From NCBI GenBank assembly GCA_019752245.1, contig JAIEMH010000189.1:1-9510 (forward strand): a DNA stretch of 9,510 bases. The letters run 5' to 3'. Below the pieces are notes generated by a model. That model made no database searches. It was not told the origin of the DNA and saw nothing but the letters and a program-made list of their open reading frames with translations. Origin of the DNA: Flavobacteriaceae bacterium. GTDB taxonomy: Bacteria; Bacteroidota; Bacteroidia; Flavobacteriales; Flavobacteriaceae. The translations under genes and the position numbers were made by a program. Below are positions 1 through 7,263 of the stretch, piece by piece (positions within the stretch are counted from its first letter, which is position 1; each line of letters opens with the position of its first letter).

Positions 1-1050
1 AAATTTTATGAAAAATATGCCAGTATCATTTTTGGTGTTTCCTTATTATCCTTACTCGGTCTATTTGCATTCGGAAAATCCATTGCAGGACAACGCTGCT
101 GGTATGGTTTTGGAAGCTTTACTCTTCAACCCTCAGAATTTGCAAAAGCAGCTACATCACTTGCAATTGCTAAATACCTCAGTGACGTTCAAGTAAATCT
201 AAAAGATGTAAACCGACAAATACAGGCATTAATTGTTATTTTTCTTCCTGTAATGCTTATCCTGCCTCAACCCGATCCTGGAAGCGCCTTAATTTACAGT
301 ATCTTTTTTGTAGTTCTTTATAGAGAAGGATTACCTGGTTGGTATTTGCTAACTGGTTTTATTGCAATTATTCTTTTTGTACTAACATTAGCAACAAACA
401 ATCCTTTTATTGTTATTGGTTTGACTACAATTGTACTTGCAATAAACTATTTTAGAAGCCGATTGGTTGACCGAAATATTATTGCTAGCGCCATACTTTT
501 AATAATGATAACCGCTTTCTCGTTTTCGGTAAATTTTGTTTTTAATAATGTTTTTAAGCAACACCACCGCGATCGTTTTAACATTATTCTTGGTAAAGAA
601 GTCGATATGAAAGGTATTGGATACAACACCAATCAATCTGAAATAGCCATTGGATCTGGAGGTTGGTTCGGAAAAGGATATCTTGAAGGTACACAAACAA
701 AAGGAGGATTTGTACCAGAACAACACACAGATTATATTTTCACTACAGTTGGTGAAGAATGGGGTTTTCTAGGTTCAATTTTTGTAATCGGCTTATTTGT
801 TGGTTTAATACTTAGAATAATCTATCTCGCAGAACGACAAAAGACCAAATTCAGTAGGGTTTATGGTTATTGCGTCGCCGGAATTTTATTTATTCACTTC
901 TTTGTAAATATAGCAATGGTTGTTGGAGTTTTCCCAACTATTGGAGTTCCGTTACCTTTCTTTTCTTATGGAGGTTCTGGACTTTGGGGTTTTACAATAT
1001 TGTTATTTATTTTCCTAAAAATGGACGCCAATAAAGTTAATGAATGGTAG
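1..1050 (+). CDS. rodA: RodA, SEDS-family peptidoglycan glycosyltransferase (5' end missing)
   Basis: RodA is the inner-membrane SEDS polymerase of the elongation machinery. It makes glycan strands from lipid II together with a class B penicillin-binding protein. The frame is open from the first base, so the gene starts before the window; 349 residues are visible. The ATG at 253 is internal. Family signatures in order (window residue numbers): GQRCWYGFGSFTLQPSEFAK at 30-49, matching the usual 'G..RWI..G.f.lQPSE..K'; QPDPGSA at 90-96; QSEIAIGSGGWFGKGYLEGTQ at about 212-232; VPEQHTDYIF at about 238-247, where D244 corresponds to the catalytic Asp of RodA; and the C-terminal PLPFFSYGGSG. Hydrophobic helices alternate throughout. 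Flavobacterial homologues are about 420 residues, so about 70 N-terminal residues are missing. mrdA (PBP2) would be the expected upstream neighbour. It converges with the endonuclease gene, 17 nt apart. The family call is very safe. Confidence 0.95.
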   Translation, partial: KFYEKYASIIFGVSLLSLLGLFAFGKSIAGQRCWYGFGSFTLQPSEFAKAATSLAIAKYLSDVQVNLKDVNRQIQALIVIFLPVMLILPQPDPGSALIYSIFFVVLYREGLPGWYLLTGFIAIILFVLTLATNNPFIVIGLTTIVLAINYFRSRLVDRNIIASAILLIMITAFSFSVNFVFNNVFKQHHRDRFNIILGKEVDMKGIGYNTNQSEIAIGSGGWFGKGYLEGTQTKGGFVPEQHTDYIFTTVGEEWGFLGSIFVIGLFVGLILRIIYLAERQKTKFSRVYGYCVAGILFIHFFVNIAMVVGVFPTIGVPLPFFSYGGSGLWGFTILLFIFLKMDANKVNEW

Positions 1051-1067
1051 GTATTTTCAATAAGTTT

Positions 1068-1892
1068 TTAAAAACTCCAACCTTTATAATCATTAGCTTT
1101 TTCTAATTTATTTTCTATGGCATCATTCAGTTTTGGAAAGAAATCTATTCCAGTCATTTTTTCAATTTGATCAACAGGAACTACAAATTCATAAAGTGGT
1201 TGGTCACTATCAACTGCTGGCACCAAAAACCCAATCATCTTATATTCGCCTCTTGAATCATCTAGTAATACTTTATAAAAATAATCTGGAACTGCCACTT
1301 TTTCTTTACCGATAGTTTTTAAATTACCGGATAAAACACCTCCTGTAACAACATAAATCCCATCATATTTAGACGACCAATACCTAACTTTTTGCTCTAA
1401 AGTATTCCAAATTCCTTCATTAAAATCGTGTTTTTGCGGAGCAATATTTGATGTTAAAAACGTCTCATCAAATGCTTTCTTAGAAAATTTCATATCAGCA
1501 GCAGCACAAAGGTGACCTTTATCATAACCCGATTTTTTATAATTTCTCCAATCTGCCGAACCTGAACTAACCTTAACATCTTCAATAAAAAACGGCCGTT
1601 CAAAGTTTTGATAATGAGAAGTATTCCTCTTTAATTCATAGGCAACCCATTCTGCTTGTTCTTTGTCTTCAACATAAGATAAAGTAAAATTATCGTGCAC
1701 TACAATCTGATGCGATGTTGATGTTGGTAAAAAATCGAATTTTTCTTTACTTTTATTAGAAAAGTTACTTTGCATTGTATCGTTTGATTCAATTGATACA
1801 TCATCTTTAACAACAACCTCTTGTTTGCAAGAAATTATAAATGTAGAAATCATTAGACACAAAAATATTTTAATACGTAATCTATTTTTCAT
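1068..1892 (-). CDS. DNA/RNA non-specific endonuclease-family lipoprotein (NucA/NUC1 type)
   Basis: This 274-residue protein belongs to the beta-beta-alpha-metal nucleases (Serratia nuclease / NucA family), which cut single- and double-stranded DNA and RNA using a divalent metal. Residues 1-22 form a lipoprotein signal: basic start, hydrophobic stretch, lipobox IISC with Cys22 as the lipidated residue. A low-complexity Ser/Asn/Lys linker (about 30-60) precedes the nuclease domain (about 60-270). The active-site motif is DKGH (124-127), with Lys in place of the common Arg. His127 is the likely general base. It is followed by AAADM, LTSNIAPQ (147-153) and FNEGIWNTLEQKVR (157-170), where Asn158 is the expected metal ligand and Glu166 and Arg170 are conserved. 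It lies alone, tail-to-tail with rodA and head-to-head with a coiled-coil gene. The envelope location suggests nutrient DNA scavenging or degradation of external nucleic acid; that role is inferred. All catalytic residues look intact. Confidence 0.9.
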   Translation of the reverse strand: MKNRLRIKIFLCLMISTFIISCKQEVVVKDDVSIESNDTMQSNFSNKSKEKFDFLPTSTSHQIVVHDNFTLSYVEDKEQAEWVAYELKRNTSHYQNFERPFFIEDVKVSSGSADWRNYKKSGYDKGHLCAAADMKFSKKAFDETFLTSNIAPQKHDFNEGIWNTLEQKVRYWSSKYDGIYVVTGGVLSGNLKTIGKEKVAVPDYFYKVLLDDSRGEYKMIGFLVPAVDSDQPLYEFVVPVDQIEKMTGIDFFPKLNDAIENKLEKANDYKGWSF

Positions 1893-1912
1893 AATTTTAT
1901 AAATTAATTTAA

Positions 1913-1930
1913 ATTCCGATTTATTGGAAT
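1913..1930. promoter_or_regulatory. Imperfect palindrome in divergent intergenic region
   Basis: The 73-nt gap between the divergent nuclease and coiled-coil genes contains an 18-nt imperfect palindrome with perfect 5-nt outer arms, ATTCC and GGAAT, and 14 of 18 positions symmetric. Its place between two divergent starts would suit an operator or overlapping promoters. I could not find a clean TAnnTTTG element for either gene here. The match is short enough to be chance in AT-rich DNA. Confidence 0.2.
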
Positions 1931-1965
1931 GGTAATTGTATAATTAATGTTAAACACAAACAAAT

Positions 1966-2496
1966 ATGAAAATTAAATTAGTATTTACAGCAATTCTTAT
2001 CATAAGTTTTCAAAACTTTTTTGCACAAGAAACGCCAACAACCGTTGTTCTAGACTCTATCAAAACTAAGTCTATAGATTTGGAAAAACAAAATGCTGCT
2101 GAAAAAGATCGTTTAGAACAAAAATTAAAGAATGAAAAACAAGCTTTAAAAGATCAGCAAAAAGCAGAAGATCAGATTGAAAAAGCTAAAAAAGACGCTA
2201 AAGAAGCAGAAAAAAAACAAGACAAATTAGAAAAAGAGCAAAAGAAATTTGAAAAAGAGCAAAAGAAAATTTCAAATGCTGAAAAAAATGTAGAAAAGCA
2301 GAAAGGAAAATTAGAAAAAGAAAGGAAAAATTTAGAAAAAATGCAAGCTAAATTTGAGAAATCTAAGGCCAAAGGAAAACTTTCACCAGTAGAAATTGAA
2401 AAAGGAAATGTTAACATTACCAAACAACAATTAAAAATTAAAGAGGTAGAAGAAGACATTGAAAAAGCACAAAAAAAATTAAATAAATTAAGATAA
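1966..2496 (+). CDS. Secreted Lys/Glu-rich coiled-coil protein of unknown function
   Basis: I do not recognise a named family. Residues 1-20 are a clear Sec signal peptide ending FFA, with likely cleavage before Gln21. The mature part is almost all Lys, Glu, Gln and Ala and should form one long alpha-helical coiled coil from about residue 38 to the end. The heptads are unusually regular: Leu88, Phe95, Ile102, Val109, Leu116, Leu123 and Phe130 fall exactly seven apart. A short break at KGKLSPVEIEKGN (136-148) may separate two helices that fold back on each other. The DNA reflects this: an 18-nt sequence recurs at a 21-nt offset (2230-2247 and 2251-2268). There are no transmembrane, enzymatic or peptidoglycan-binding motifs. 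The upstream leader is A-rich without a Shine-Dalgarno. The gene is monocistronic, with its own terminator just downstream. A periplasmic structural or spacer role is possible but unproven. Confidence 0.85.
   Translation: MKIKLVFTAILIISFQNFFAQETPTTVVLDSIKTKSIDLEKQNAAEKDRLEQKLKNEKQALKDQQKAEDQIEKAKKDAKEAEKKQDKLEKEQKKFEKEQKKISNAEKNVEKQKGKLEKERKNLEKMQAKFEKSKAKGKLSPVEIEKGNVNITKQQLKIKEVEEDIEKAQKKLNKLR
2230..2268 (+). repeat. Tandem 21-bp repeat unit within coiled-coil gene
   Basis: Two identical 18-nt copies (GAAAAAGAGCAAAAGAAA) at 2230-2247 and 2251-2268 are offset by exactly 21 nt, which is one heptad. They encode successive KEQKK heptads. This is visible evidence of recent internal duplication, or strong codon constraint, in the coiled coil. 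Confidence 0.75.
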
Positions 2497-2502
2497 TTAG
2501 AT

Positions 2503-2527
2503 TCCACCTTCGGGTGGATTTTTTTTT
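2503..2527 (+). terminator. Rho-independent terminator of the coiled-coil gene
   Basis: The stem TCCACC/GGTGGA (2503-2508 with 2513-2518) is closed by the exceptionally stable UUCG tetraloop in its favoured C(UUCG)G context. Nine T residues follow directly (2519-2527). It starts 6 nt after the stop codon at 2496. This is a textbook intrinsic terminator on the plus strand. Confidence 0.9.
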
Positions 2528-2552
2528 ACTAAACAGTTTAATTGTCAACATA

Positions 2553-2596
2553 TAAAAATAAAAAAGCTCCAAAATAAAATTACTTTGAAGCTTTTT
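2553..2596 (-). terminator. prc: Rho-independent terminator of prc
   Basis: Read on the minus strand, arms of 13 nt (2596-2584 and 2573-2561) pair completely, with one U-G wobble, around a 10-nt loop. A T-rich run (TTTTTTATTTTTA) then continues to about 2553. It begins 18 nt beyond the prc stop codon. On the plus strand the wobble becomes a C-A mismatch, so it favours minus-strand transcription, although some bidirectional action is possible. Confidence 0.75.
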
Positions 2597-2614
2597 CTTA
2601 TCAAGAAATTACGG

Positions 2615-4888
2615 TTAAGATTTAACCAATTTCTCTTTTTTTAATTTTGTTGTAAGTTCTTTTTTTACTGAACCCGACTGTAAATCGTCTAAAACATGTA
2701 TAGCTTCTTCAACATAAATATCTTTAGCCAAACTTTCGTGCCATCTGTCACGTTTTTCTTTTAGTGTAACATCTGTTTTCATTTGAGCTTCTTCATATGG
2801 CAATGATTTAAACTTAAACGTATTTTCATAATCTGCAATAGATTTGTATTTTTTGTTAGTTTCTTCAAGCTGTTTTTGCTCTTGTTTAAACTTATCAATT
2901 TGCAAGCTATAAACGTTTTCTTCATTACGCTCTTGACGCCATTTTGCATTTTCGTCAATAAGTTTCATCTGAGGATTGTTTTCTAAACGTTTTTTACTAT
3001 TAGCAATTGCCAAATCAAAATTAGATTGTTTACTCCACATTTTATATTCGGCAGCATCAATTTTATCCCATTTCATTGCGTTATCAACATCACGTTCGCC
3101 CATTTTTAAATAAGCATAACTATCTGGCATAACGATATCACTGCTCACACCTTCCAATTGAGTTGAACCGCCATTAATTCTATAGAATTTTTGAGTTGTT
3201 GTTTTCAATGCGCCCAAATCTCCTAAAGTATTTGCTCTAACAAGTTGGTTTAAATCCATCACGTTTTGAACTGTTCCTTTTCCGTAGGTTTGTTTACTTC
3301 CCAAAATCACGGCACGTTTGTAGTCTTGCATAGCTGCTGCCAAAATCTCTGATGCCGATGCAGAAAACTCATTTGTCATTATAACAAGCGGTCCATCCCA
3401 CTCTACTTTTGGATCTTTATCATACAAAACTTCTTTTTTACCAGCAGCCGATTTTATTTGTACAATTGGTCCTTGCTCAATAAACAAACCACCAATATCT
3501 ACAACTGTTTTCAAAGAACCACCGCCATTATCTCTAACGTCAACTATAATTCCTTGAACTCCTTCTTTTTTAAGACGTTCAACTTCAATAGCTACATCTT
3601 TTCCAGCATCACGGCTGTCTTTGTTTTCAAAATCTATGTAGAATTTTGGTAAATAAATGATGCCATATTTTACACCATTTTTTTCAACAACACTAGATTT
3701 AGCATAAGTTTCTTCAATTTCTACTTCGTCTCTAATAATCGAAATAACTTTTAAAGAACCATCTGTTTTTTTAACCGTAAGACGAACTTCAGTACCTTTT
3801 GGTCCTTTTATTTTCTTAACAACATCGTCTAGACGCATTGCTACAACATCAACTGGTTCGGCATCACCTTGAGCCACTTTTAAAACAACATCACCTGCTT
3901 CAAGCTCTTTTCCTCGCCAAGCTGGACCACCAGAAATTAATTCGGTAATTTCTGTAAAGTCATTTTTCTTTTGTAAACGTGCTCCAATTCCTTCTAGTTT
4001 TCCGCTCATACTTACATCAAAACGCTCTTTTTCATCAGGAGCAAAGTAAGATGTGTGAGGATCAAAACGAGTTACAATAGCGTTTATATATACTGAAAAC
4101 CAATCTTCTCTACCCAATTCTTTTAGAATAAAACTAAAATTATCGTTCAATGATTTCAAAGTATTTTCGCGAGTTTCTTTTTCAAGTTGCTCATACGTTT
4201 TTGGCGCATCAGTGTCATTTTTAGAAAAGCTAGCTTTAAATTTTGCTTCCAATTCTGGAGTCAATTTATCACCCATCTTTACTTTATATTCCTTCAATCT
4301 TTCTTCTGGAGATTTATTTTTATTCTTTTGAATATCGTCTTGAATCTTTTGCTTTTCTACCAAAGAAGCTAGAGTAGAAAGTTTAACTTGCTTTCTCCAA
4401 CGCTCTTTAAGTTCGGCAATATTTTTAGAATAAGGTGCTTTTTCATAGTCAGTATTAATGTCTTCATTAACCGAATAATCAATAGGTTTTTCTAAAGCAA
4501 GTTTGTAATACTCTTTACTTTCTTCCATTCTTTGAACCAAACGATTATAAGTCAAATCAAAGAAAGTAAGTTCTTTATTATTGATTTGATCGTCAATTTT
4601 TAGTTCATATTTAGAAAATTCATCAATATCAGATTGTAAAAAGAATCGTTTCGATGGATCTAAAGCAGTGATATAATCTTTATAAACACCTTTGGAGAAA
4701 TTATCGTCAATTGCCGCAGGATTATAATGCCATTTTTCAATAACATAGGTCAATAACTCTAGTAGTAATTTATCTTTTTCTGGATCACTTTTTGCTTTTG
4801 GAATAAAACTCCAAAGACCAATAGAAAGTGCAAGCACAAGAAGTACTATTTTATAATGTCTTTTCATAAATTGAATAATTGTATTCAT
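2615..4888 (-). CDS. prc: Carboxy-terminal (tail-specific) processing protease Prc, S41 family
   Basis: Prc is a periplasmic Ser-Lys protease that degrades or trims proteins from exposed C-termini; in other bacteria it acts on penicillin-binding proteins and peptidoglycan hydrolases. The 757 residues fit the Prc subgroup (about 680-750) rather than the shorter CtpA. In order: an N-terminal hydrophobic segment (13-29, signal or anchor); the long helical N-terminal domain (about 35-290); a PDZ domain (about 298-375, with LEGIGARL and the GGPAWRGKELEAGDVVLKV segment); the S41 core with DVRDNGGGSL (450-459), FSASASEILAAAMQDY (508-523) and TYGKGTVQ (534-541); and a C-terminal Prc-type region rich in Lys/Glu. 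The catalytic dyad is probably Ser511 and Lys537. An alternative start at Met8 gives a more typical signal peptide (MKRHYKIVLL). It diverges from surE. All signatures are intact, so it should be active. Confidence 0.96.
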   Translation of the reverse strand: MNTIIQFMKRHYKIVLLVLALSIGLWSFIPKAKSDPEKDKLLLELLTYVIEKWHYNPAAIDDNFSKGVYKDYITALDPSKRFFLQSDIDEFSKYELKIDDQINNKELTFFDLTYNRLVQRMEESKEYYKLALEKPIDYSVNEDINTDYEKAPYSKNIAELKERWRKQVKLSTLASLVEKQKIQDDIQKNKNKSPEERLKEYKVKMGDKLTPELEAKFKASFSKNDTDAPKTYEQLEKETRENTLKSLNDNFSFILKELGREDWFSVYINAIVTRFDPHTSYFAPDEKERFDVSMSGKLEGIGARLQKKNDFTEITELISGGPAWRGKELEAGDVVLKVAQGDAEPVDVVAMRLDDVVKKIKGPKGTEVRLTVKKTDGSLKVISIIRDEVEIEETYAKSSVVEKNGVKYGIIYLPKFYIDFENKDSRDAGKDVAIEVERLKKEGVQGIIVDVRDNGGGSLKTVVDIGGLFIEQGPIVQIKSAAGKKEVLYDKDPKVEWDGPLVIMTNEFSASASEILAAAMQDYKRAVILGSKQTYGKGTVQNVMDLNQLVRANTLGDLGALKTTTQKFYRINGGSTQLEGVSSDIVMPDSYAYLKMGERDVDNAMKWDKIDAAEYKMWSKQSNFDLAIANSKKRLENNPQMKLIDENAKWRQERNEENVYSLQIDKFKQEQKQLEETNKKYKSIADYENTFKFKSLPYEEAQMKTDVTLKEKRDRWHESLAKDIYVEEAIHVLDDLQSGSVKKELTTKLKKEKLVKS

Positions 4889-4971
4889 TAATTTTTCACT
4901 AAATTACGTAAAAAACCATGCCATAATAAAGTTACGTCGCATAATTTTTTGTTAAAACCACTGATATGGCT

Positions 4972-4979
4972 CAAAGTTA
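4972..4979 (-). promoter_or_regulatory. prc: Candidate -7 element for prc
   Basis: On the minus strand TAACTTTG fits the Bacteroidota -7 consensus TAnnTTTG exactly. No TTG stands at the expected spacing upstream, so the -33 part is weak. It would give an untranslated leader of about 75 nt. A second, poorer match (TAACTTTA) lies closer to the gene, near 4928-4935. Confidence 0.35.
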
Positions 4980-4991
4980 TGAATTTTGTAA

Positions 4992-5020
4992 TTGAATAAG
5001 TATTAAAATAATTACTTTTG
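4992..5020 (+). promoter_or_regulatory. surE: Promoter of the surE-lpxB unit
   Basis: TTG at 4992-4994, an 18-nt spacer, then TACTTTTG at 5013-5020 match the Bacteroidota housekeeping consensus (TTG, 17-23 nt, TAnnTTTG) in sequence and spacing. Transcription would begin near 5026, leaving a leader of only about 17 nt before the surE ATG. No Shine-Dalgarno is visible, which is normal for this phylum. Confidence 0.6.
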
Positions 5021-5042
5021 TTACAATTATATTTTATTTCAA

Positions 5043-5813
5043 ATGTCAAAAAAACCTTTAATTTTAGTAACCAACGACGACAGTATTTCTGCACCAGGAA
5101 TTAGAGCTTTAATTGCTGTTATGAGTGAAATAGGAACTGTAGTTGTTGTTGCGCCAGACAGTCCGCAAAGTGCAATGGGACATGCAATAACAATAAACAA
5201 CACGTTACATTTGAATAAAGTTTCTGTAGAAAATGCAGAAATAACAGAATACAGTTGCTCTGGAACTCCAGTAGATTGTGTAAAAATGGCGGTAAACGAA
5301 ATCCTGAAACAAAAACCAGACTTGTGCGTTTCTGGTGTGAATCATGGTTCAAATTCTTCGATAAACGTAATTTATTCAGGAACAATGAGCGCTGCTGTTG
5401 AAGCCGGAATTGAAGGAATTCCTGCCATTGGATTTTCACTTTTAGACTATAATTGGAATGCCGATTTTGAGCAAATTAAACCTTTTATAAAGAAAATAGC
5501 GTTACAAGTTCTTGAAAACGGACTGACCGAAGGAACGGTTTTAAACGTTAACTTTCCTAAATTAAAAACTGATGAAATTAAAGGAATAAAAATTTGCCGT
5601 CAAGCGAAAGCCATGTGGCAAGAAAAATTTGACAAAAGAATTACTCCTTTCGGAAAAGAATATTATTGGTTAACTGGTGAATTTGTTAATCAAGATAAAG
5701 GCGAAGATACAGATGAATGGGCTTTAGCAAACAATTATATTTCAATAGTTCCGGTACAATTTGACTTGACAGCGCATCATACTATTCAAACTTTAAATAC
5801 TTGGGATTTATAA
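5043..5813 (+). CDS. surE: 5'/3'-nucleotidase SurE
   Basis: SurE is a cytoplasmic, metal-dependent phosphatase that removes phosphate from nucleoside 5'- and 3'-monophosphates and can act on short polyphosphates. The 256 residues match the family length. The start LILVTNDD places the metal-binding pair Asp12-Asp13. SPQSAMGHAIT (40-50) supplies Ser43, and SGVNHGSN (97-104) supplies Asn100; these correspond to the four metal ligands of characterised SurE. YSGTMSAAVEAGIEGIPAIGFS (111-132) is the conserved continuation of the Rossmann-like core. The C-terminal part (about 185-250) contains the expected oligomerisation segment ending in a short hydrophobic strand. The ATG at 5043 is well placed behind a consensus-like promoter. 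It is the first gene of a probable operon, with the next gene 17 nt away. Pairing of surE with lpxB is known from Bacteroidota genomes. I see nothing abnormal in it. Confidence 0.97.
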   Translation: MSKKPLILVTNDDSISAPGIRALIAVMSEIGTVVVVAPDSPQSAMGHAITINNTLHLNKVSVENAEITEYSCSGTPVDCVKMAVNEILKQKPDLCVSGVNHGSNSSINVIYSGTMSAAVEAGIEGIPAIGFSLLDYNWNADFEQIKPFIKKIALQVLENGLTEGTVLNVNFPKLKTDEIKGIKICRQAKAMWQEKFDKRITPFGKEYYWLTGEFVNQDKGEDTDEWALANNYISIVPVQFDLTAHHTIQTLNTWDL

Positions 5814-5830
5814 AAAATTAGCAACTAGAC

Positions 5831-6103
5831 ATGAAAAAAACAGACATACTTATTGGTTTTTTAATTGGAATTGTTTCTGCATTACTAGGAACGTTCTTAT
5901 TTTTGGCTCTTTTTACAAAATATAATTTAGTTACAGATTTTCAAGCCATTAGAGCCGAAGAAATTTTAGGAAAAGTAATTACGCTTGGCGCAATTTTAAA
6001 CATAATTGTATTCTTTATTTTACTTCAAAAGAAAAAAGAATTGATGGCTAGAGGAATTGTTTTAGCAACCATTACACTAGCAATACTAACTATGTTTTTA
6101 TAA
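5831..6103 (+). CDS. Small three-helix membrane protein between surE and lpxB
   Basis: This is a 90-residue protein of unknown function. The sequence shows three hydrophobic segments, about 6-28, 46-65 and 72-89, separated by an amphipathic charged stretch (TDFQAIRAEEILGK, 35-48) and a short basic loop (QKKKELMARG, 66-75). The positive loop suggests that side faces the cytoplasm. Gly residues in the first helix (GFLIGIVSALLG) could support helix packing. There are no catalytic motifs or cysteines. It begins 17 nt after surE and ends 2 nt before the lpxB ATG, so it must be co-transcribed and perhaps translationally coupled with lpxB. That position suggests, but does not prove, a role near lipid A synthesis or its membrane site. 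Coding is supported by the tight packing and good hydrophobic pattern. I would expect close homologues mainly in Flavobacteriia. Confidence 0.85.
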   Translation: MKKTDILIGFLIGIVSALLGTFLFLALFTKYNLVTDFQAIRAEEILGKVITLGAILNIIVFFILLQKKKELMARGIVLATITLAILTMFL

Positions 6104-6105
6104 TT

Positions 6106-7218
6106 ATGAAATATTATATCATTGCTGGTGAAGCATCAGGAGATTTGCACGGTTCCAATTTAATGAAGGCTTTGTATCATGAGGATGCAAATGCTGAAAT
6201 TCGTTTTTGGGGTGGCGATTTGATGCAAAAAATAGGCGGAACTTTGGTAAAACATTACCGTGAATTGGCCTTTATGGGATTTGCAGAAGTGCTACAAAAT
6301 TTGAAAACTATTTTAAACAACATCAAAATTTGCAAATCGGATATTGAACATTTTAATCCAGATGTAATTATTTTTATTGATTATCCCGGATTTAATATGC
6401 GAATTGCAAAATGGGCGAAAGAAAAAGGTATAAAAACCCATTATTATATTTCGCCTCAAATTTGGGCTTGGAAAGAAAACAGAATAAAAGCTATAAAAAG
6501 AGATTTCGATAAACTGTATGTCATTCTTCCATTTGAAAAAGATTTTTACGAAAAAAAGCATCATTTTCCAGTCGAATTTGTAGGTCATCCATTAATTGAT
6601 GCCATTCATAATAGAAAAATTATTGATGCAAATGTTTTTCGAAAAGAAAACAATCTTGATGACAAACCAATTATAGCCATTTTACCTGGAAGTAGAAAAC
6701 AGGAAATTTCTAAAATGCTATCGGTAATGTTGAGCATTGTTTCAGATTTTCCCGATTATCAATTTGTAATTGCGGGCGCACCAAGTCAAGAATATTCTTT
6801 TTATGAACCATTTTTGAAAGGGAAAAACATTAAATTTATTGCTAACAAAACCTACGATTTGTTAAGTAATTCATATGCTGCATTGGTTACTTCGGGTACA
6901 GCAACATTAGAAACAGCACTTTTCAAAGTTCCAGAAGTAGTTTGCTATAAAGGCGGTTGGGTTTCTTATCAAATTGCAAAACGAATCATTACACTAAAAT
7001 ACATTTCGTTAGTAAATTTAATTATGGATGAAGAAGTTGTGACCGAATTAATACAGGACAACTGCAATTCGAAAACCATTAAAGCTGAGTTAACCAAAAT
7101 TCTAGAGAAAAATCACAGACAGTTTTTATTAAAAAAATACGACGATTTAGAACAAAAACTAGGCGGAATTGGAGCTAGCGAAAAAACTGCTAAACTTATA
7201 GTCGATTCACTTAAATAA
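6106..7218 (+). CDS. lpxB: Lipid-A-disaccharide synthase LpxB
   Basis: LpxB is a peripheral inner-membrane glycosyltransferase (GT19). It joins UDP-2,3-diacylglucosamine and lipid X to form the tetra-acylated disaccharide-1-phosphate of lipid A. The 370 residues are close to the usual 375-390. Family motifs are all present: the N-terminal GEASGDLHG (8-16); IDYPGFN (91-97) with Asp92 at the catalytic Asp position; YISPQIWAWKENR (114-126); VGHPL (159-163); LPGSRKQE (193-200), which contacts the nucleotide sugar; and TSGTATLETAL (262-272), the C-terminal donor-binding motif. Translation starts 2 nt after the small membrane protein. Instead of the lpxA-fabZ-lpxB arrangement of Proteobacteria, it sits with surE, an order I associate with Bacteroidota. 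The presence of lpxB confirms a lipid A-containing outer membrane. No anomalies are seen. Confidence 0.97.
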   Translation: MKYYIIAGEASGDLHGSNLMKALYHEDANAEIRFWGGDLMQKIGGTLVKHYRELAFMGFAEVLQNLKTILNNIKICKSDIEHFNPDVIIFIDYPGFNMRIAKWAKEKGIKTHYYISPQIWAWKENRIKAIKRDFDKLYVILPFEKDFYEKKHHFPVEFVGHPLIDAIHNRKIIDANVFRKENNLDDKPIIAILPGSRKQEISKMLSVMLSIVSDFPDYQFVIAGAPSQEYSFYEPFLKGKNIKFIANKTYDLLSNSYAALVTSGTATLETALFKVPEVVCYKGGWVSYQIAKRIITLKYISLVNLIMDEEVVTELIQDNCNSKTIKAELTKILEKNHRQFLLKKYDDLEQKLGGIGASEKTAKLIVDSLK

Positions 7219-7263
7219 TAATTTTAAAAACTTAGCGTTATTTTTAAGAAAAAATTTACTGTT

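Noticed and set aside
8..196. An ATG-started 62-codon frame at the left end
   Set aside because: It overlaps rodA in another frame. Frame 1 through the same bases gives the conserved GQRCWYG...LQPSEFAK segment of RodA, so this frame is a shadow.
253..255. ATG at 253 as the start of rodA
   Set aside because: The rodA frame is open upstream to base 1 with conserved family sequence, so this Met is internal.
2172..2507. A 111-codon minus-strand frame rich in Phe, Ser and Cys
   Set aside because: It is the antisense of the Lys/Glu-rich coiled coil: AAA and GAA codons read backwards give TTT and TTC. It also runs into the terminator.
4888..5094. A 68-codon minus-strand frame over the prc-surE gap
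   Set aside because: It covers both promoter regions and the start of surE, has no recognisable domain, and ends exactly at the prc start. Best explained as non-coding.
5119..5439. A 106-codon minus-strand frame
   Set aside because: Antisense of surE, whose metal-binding motifs fix the true frame.
7224..7247. Inverted repeat TTAAAAA/TTTTTAA between lpxB and the NlpC/P60 gene
   Set aside because: AT-only stem without a following T-run; expected by chance at this composition, and read-through seems likely.
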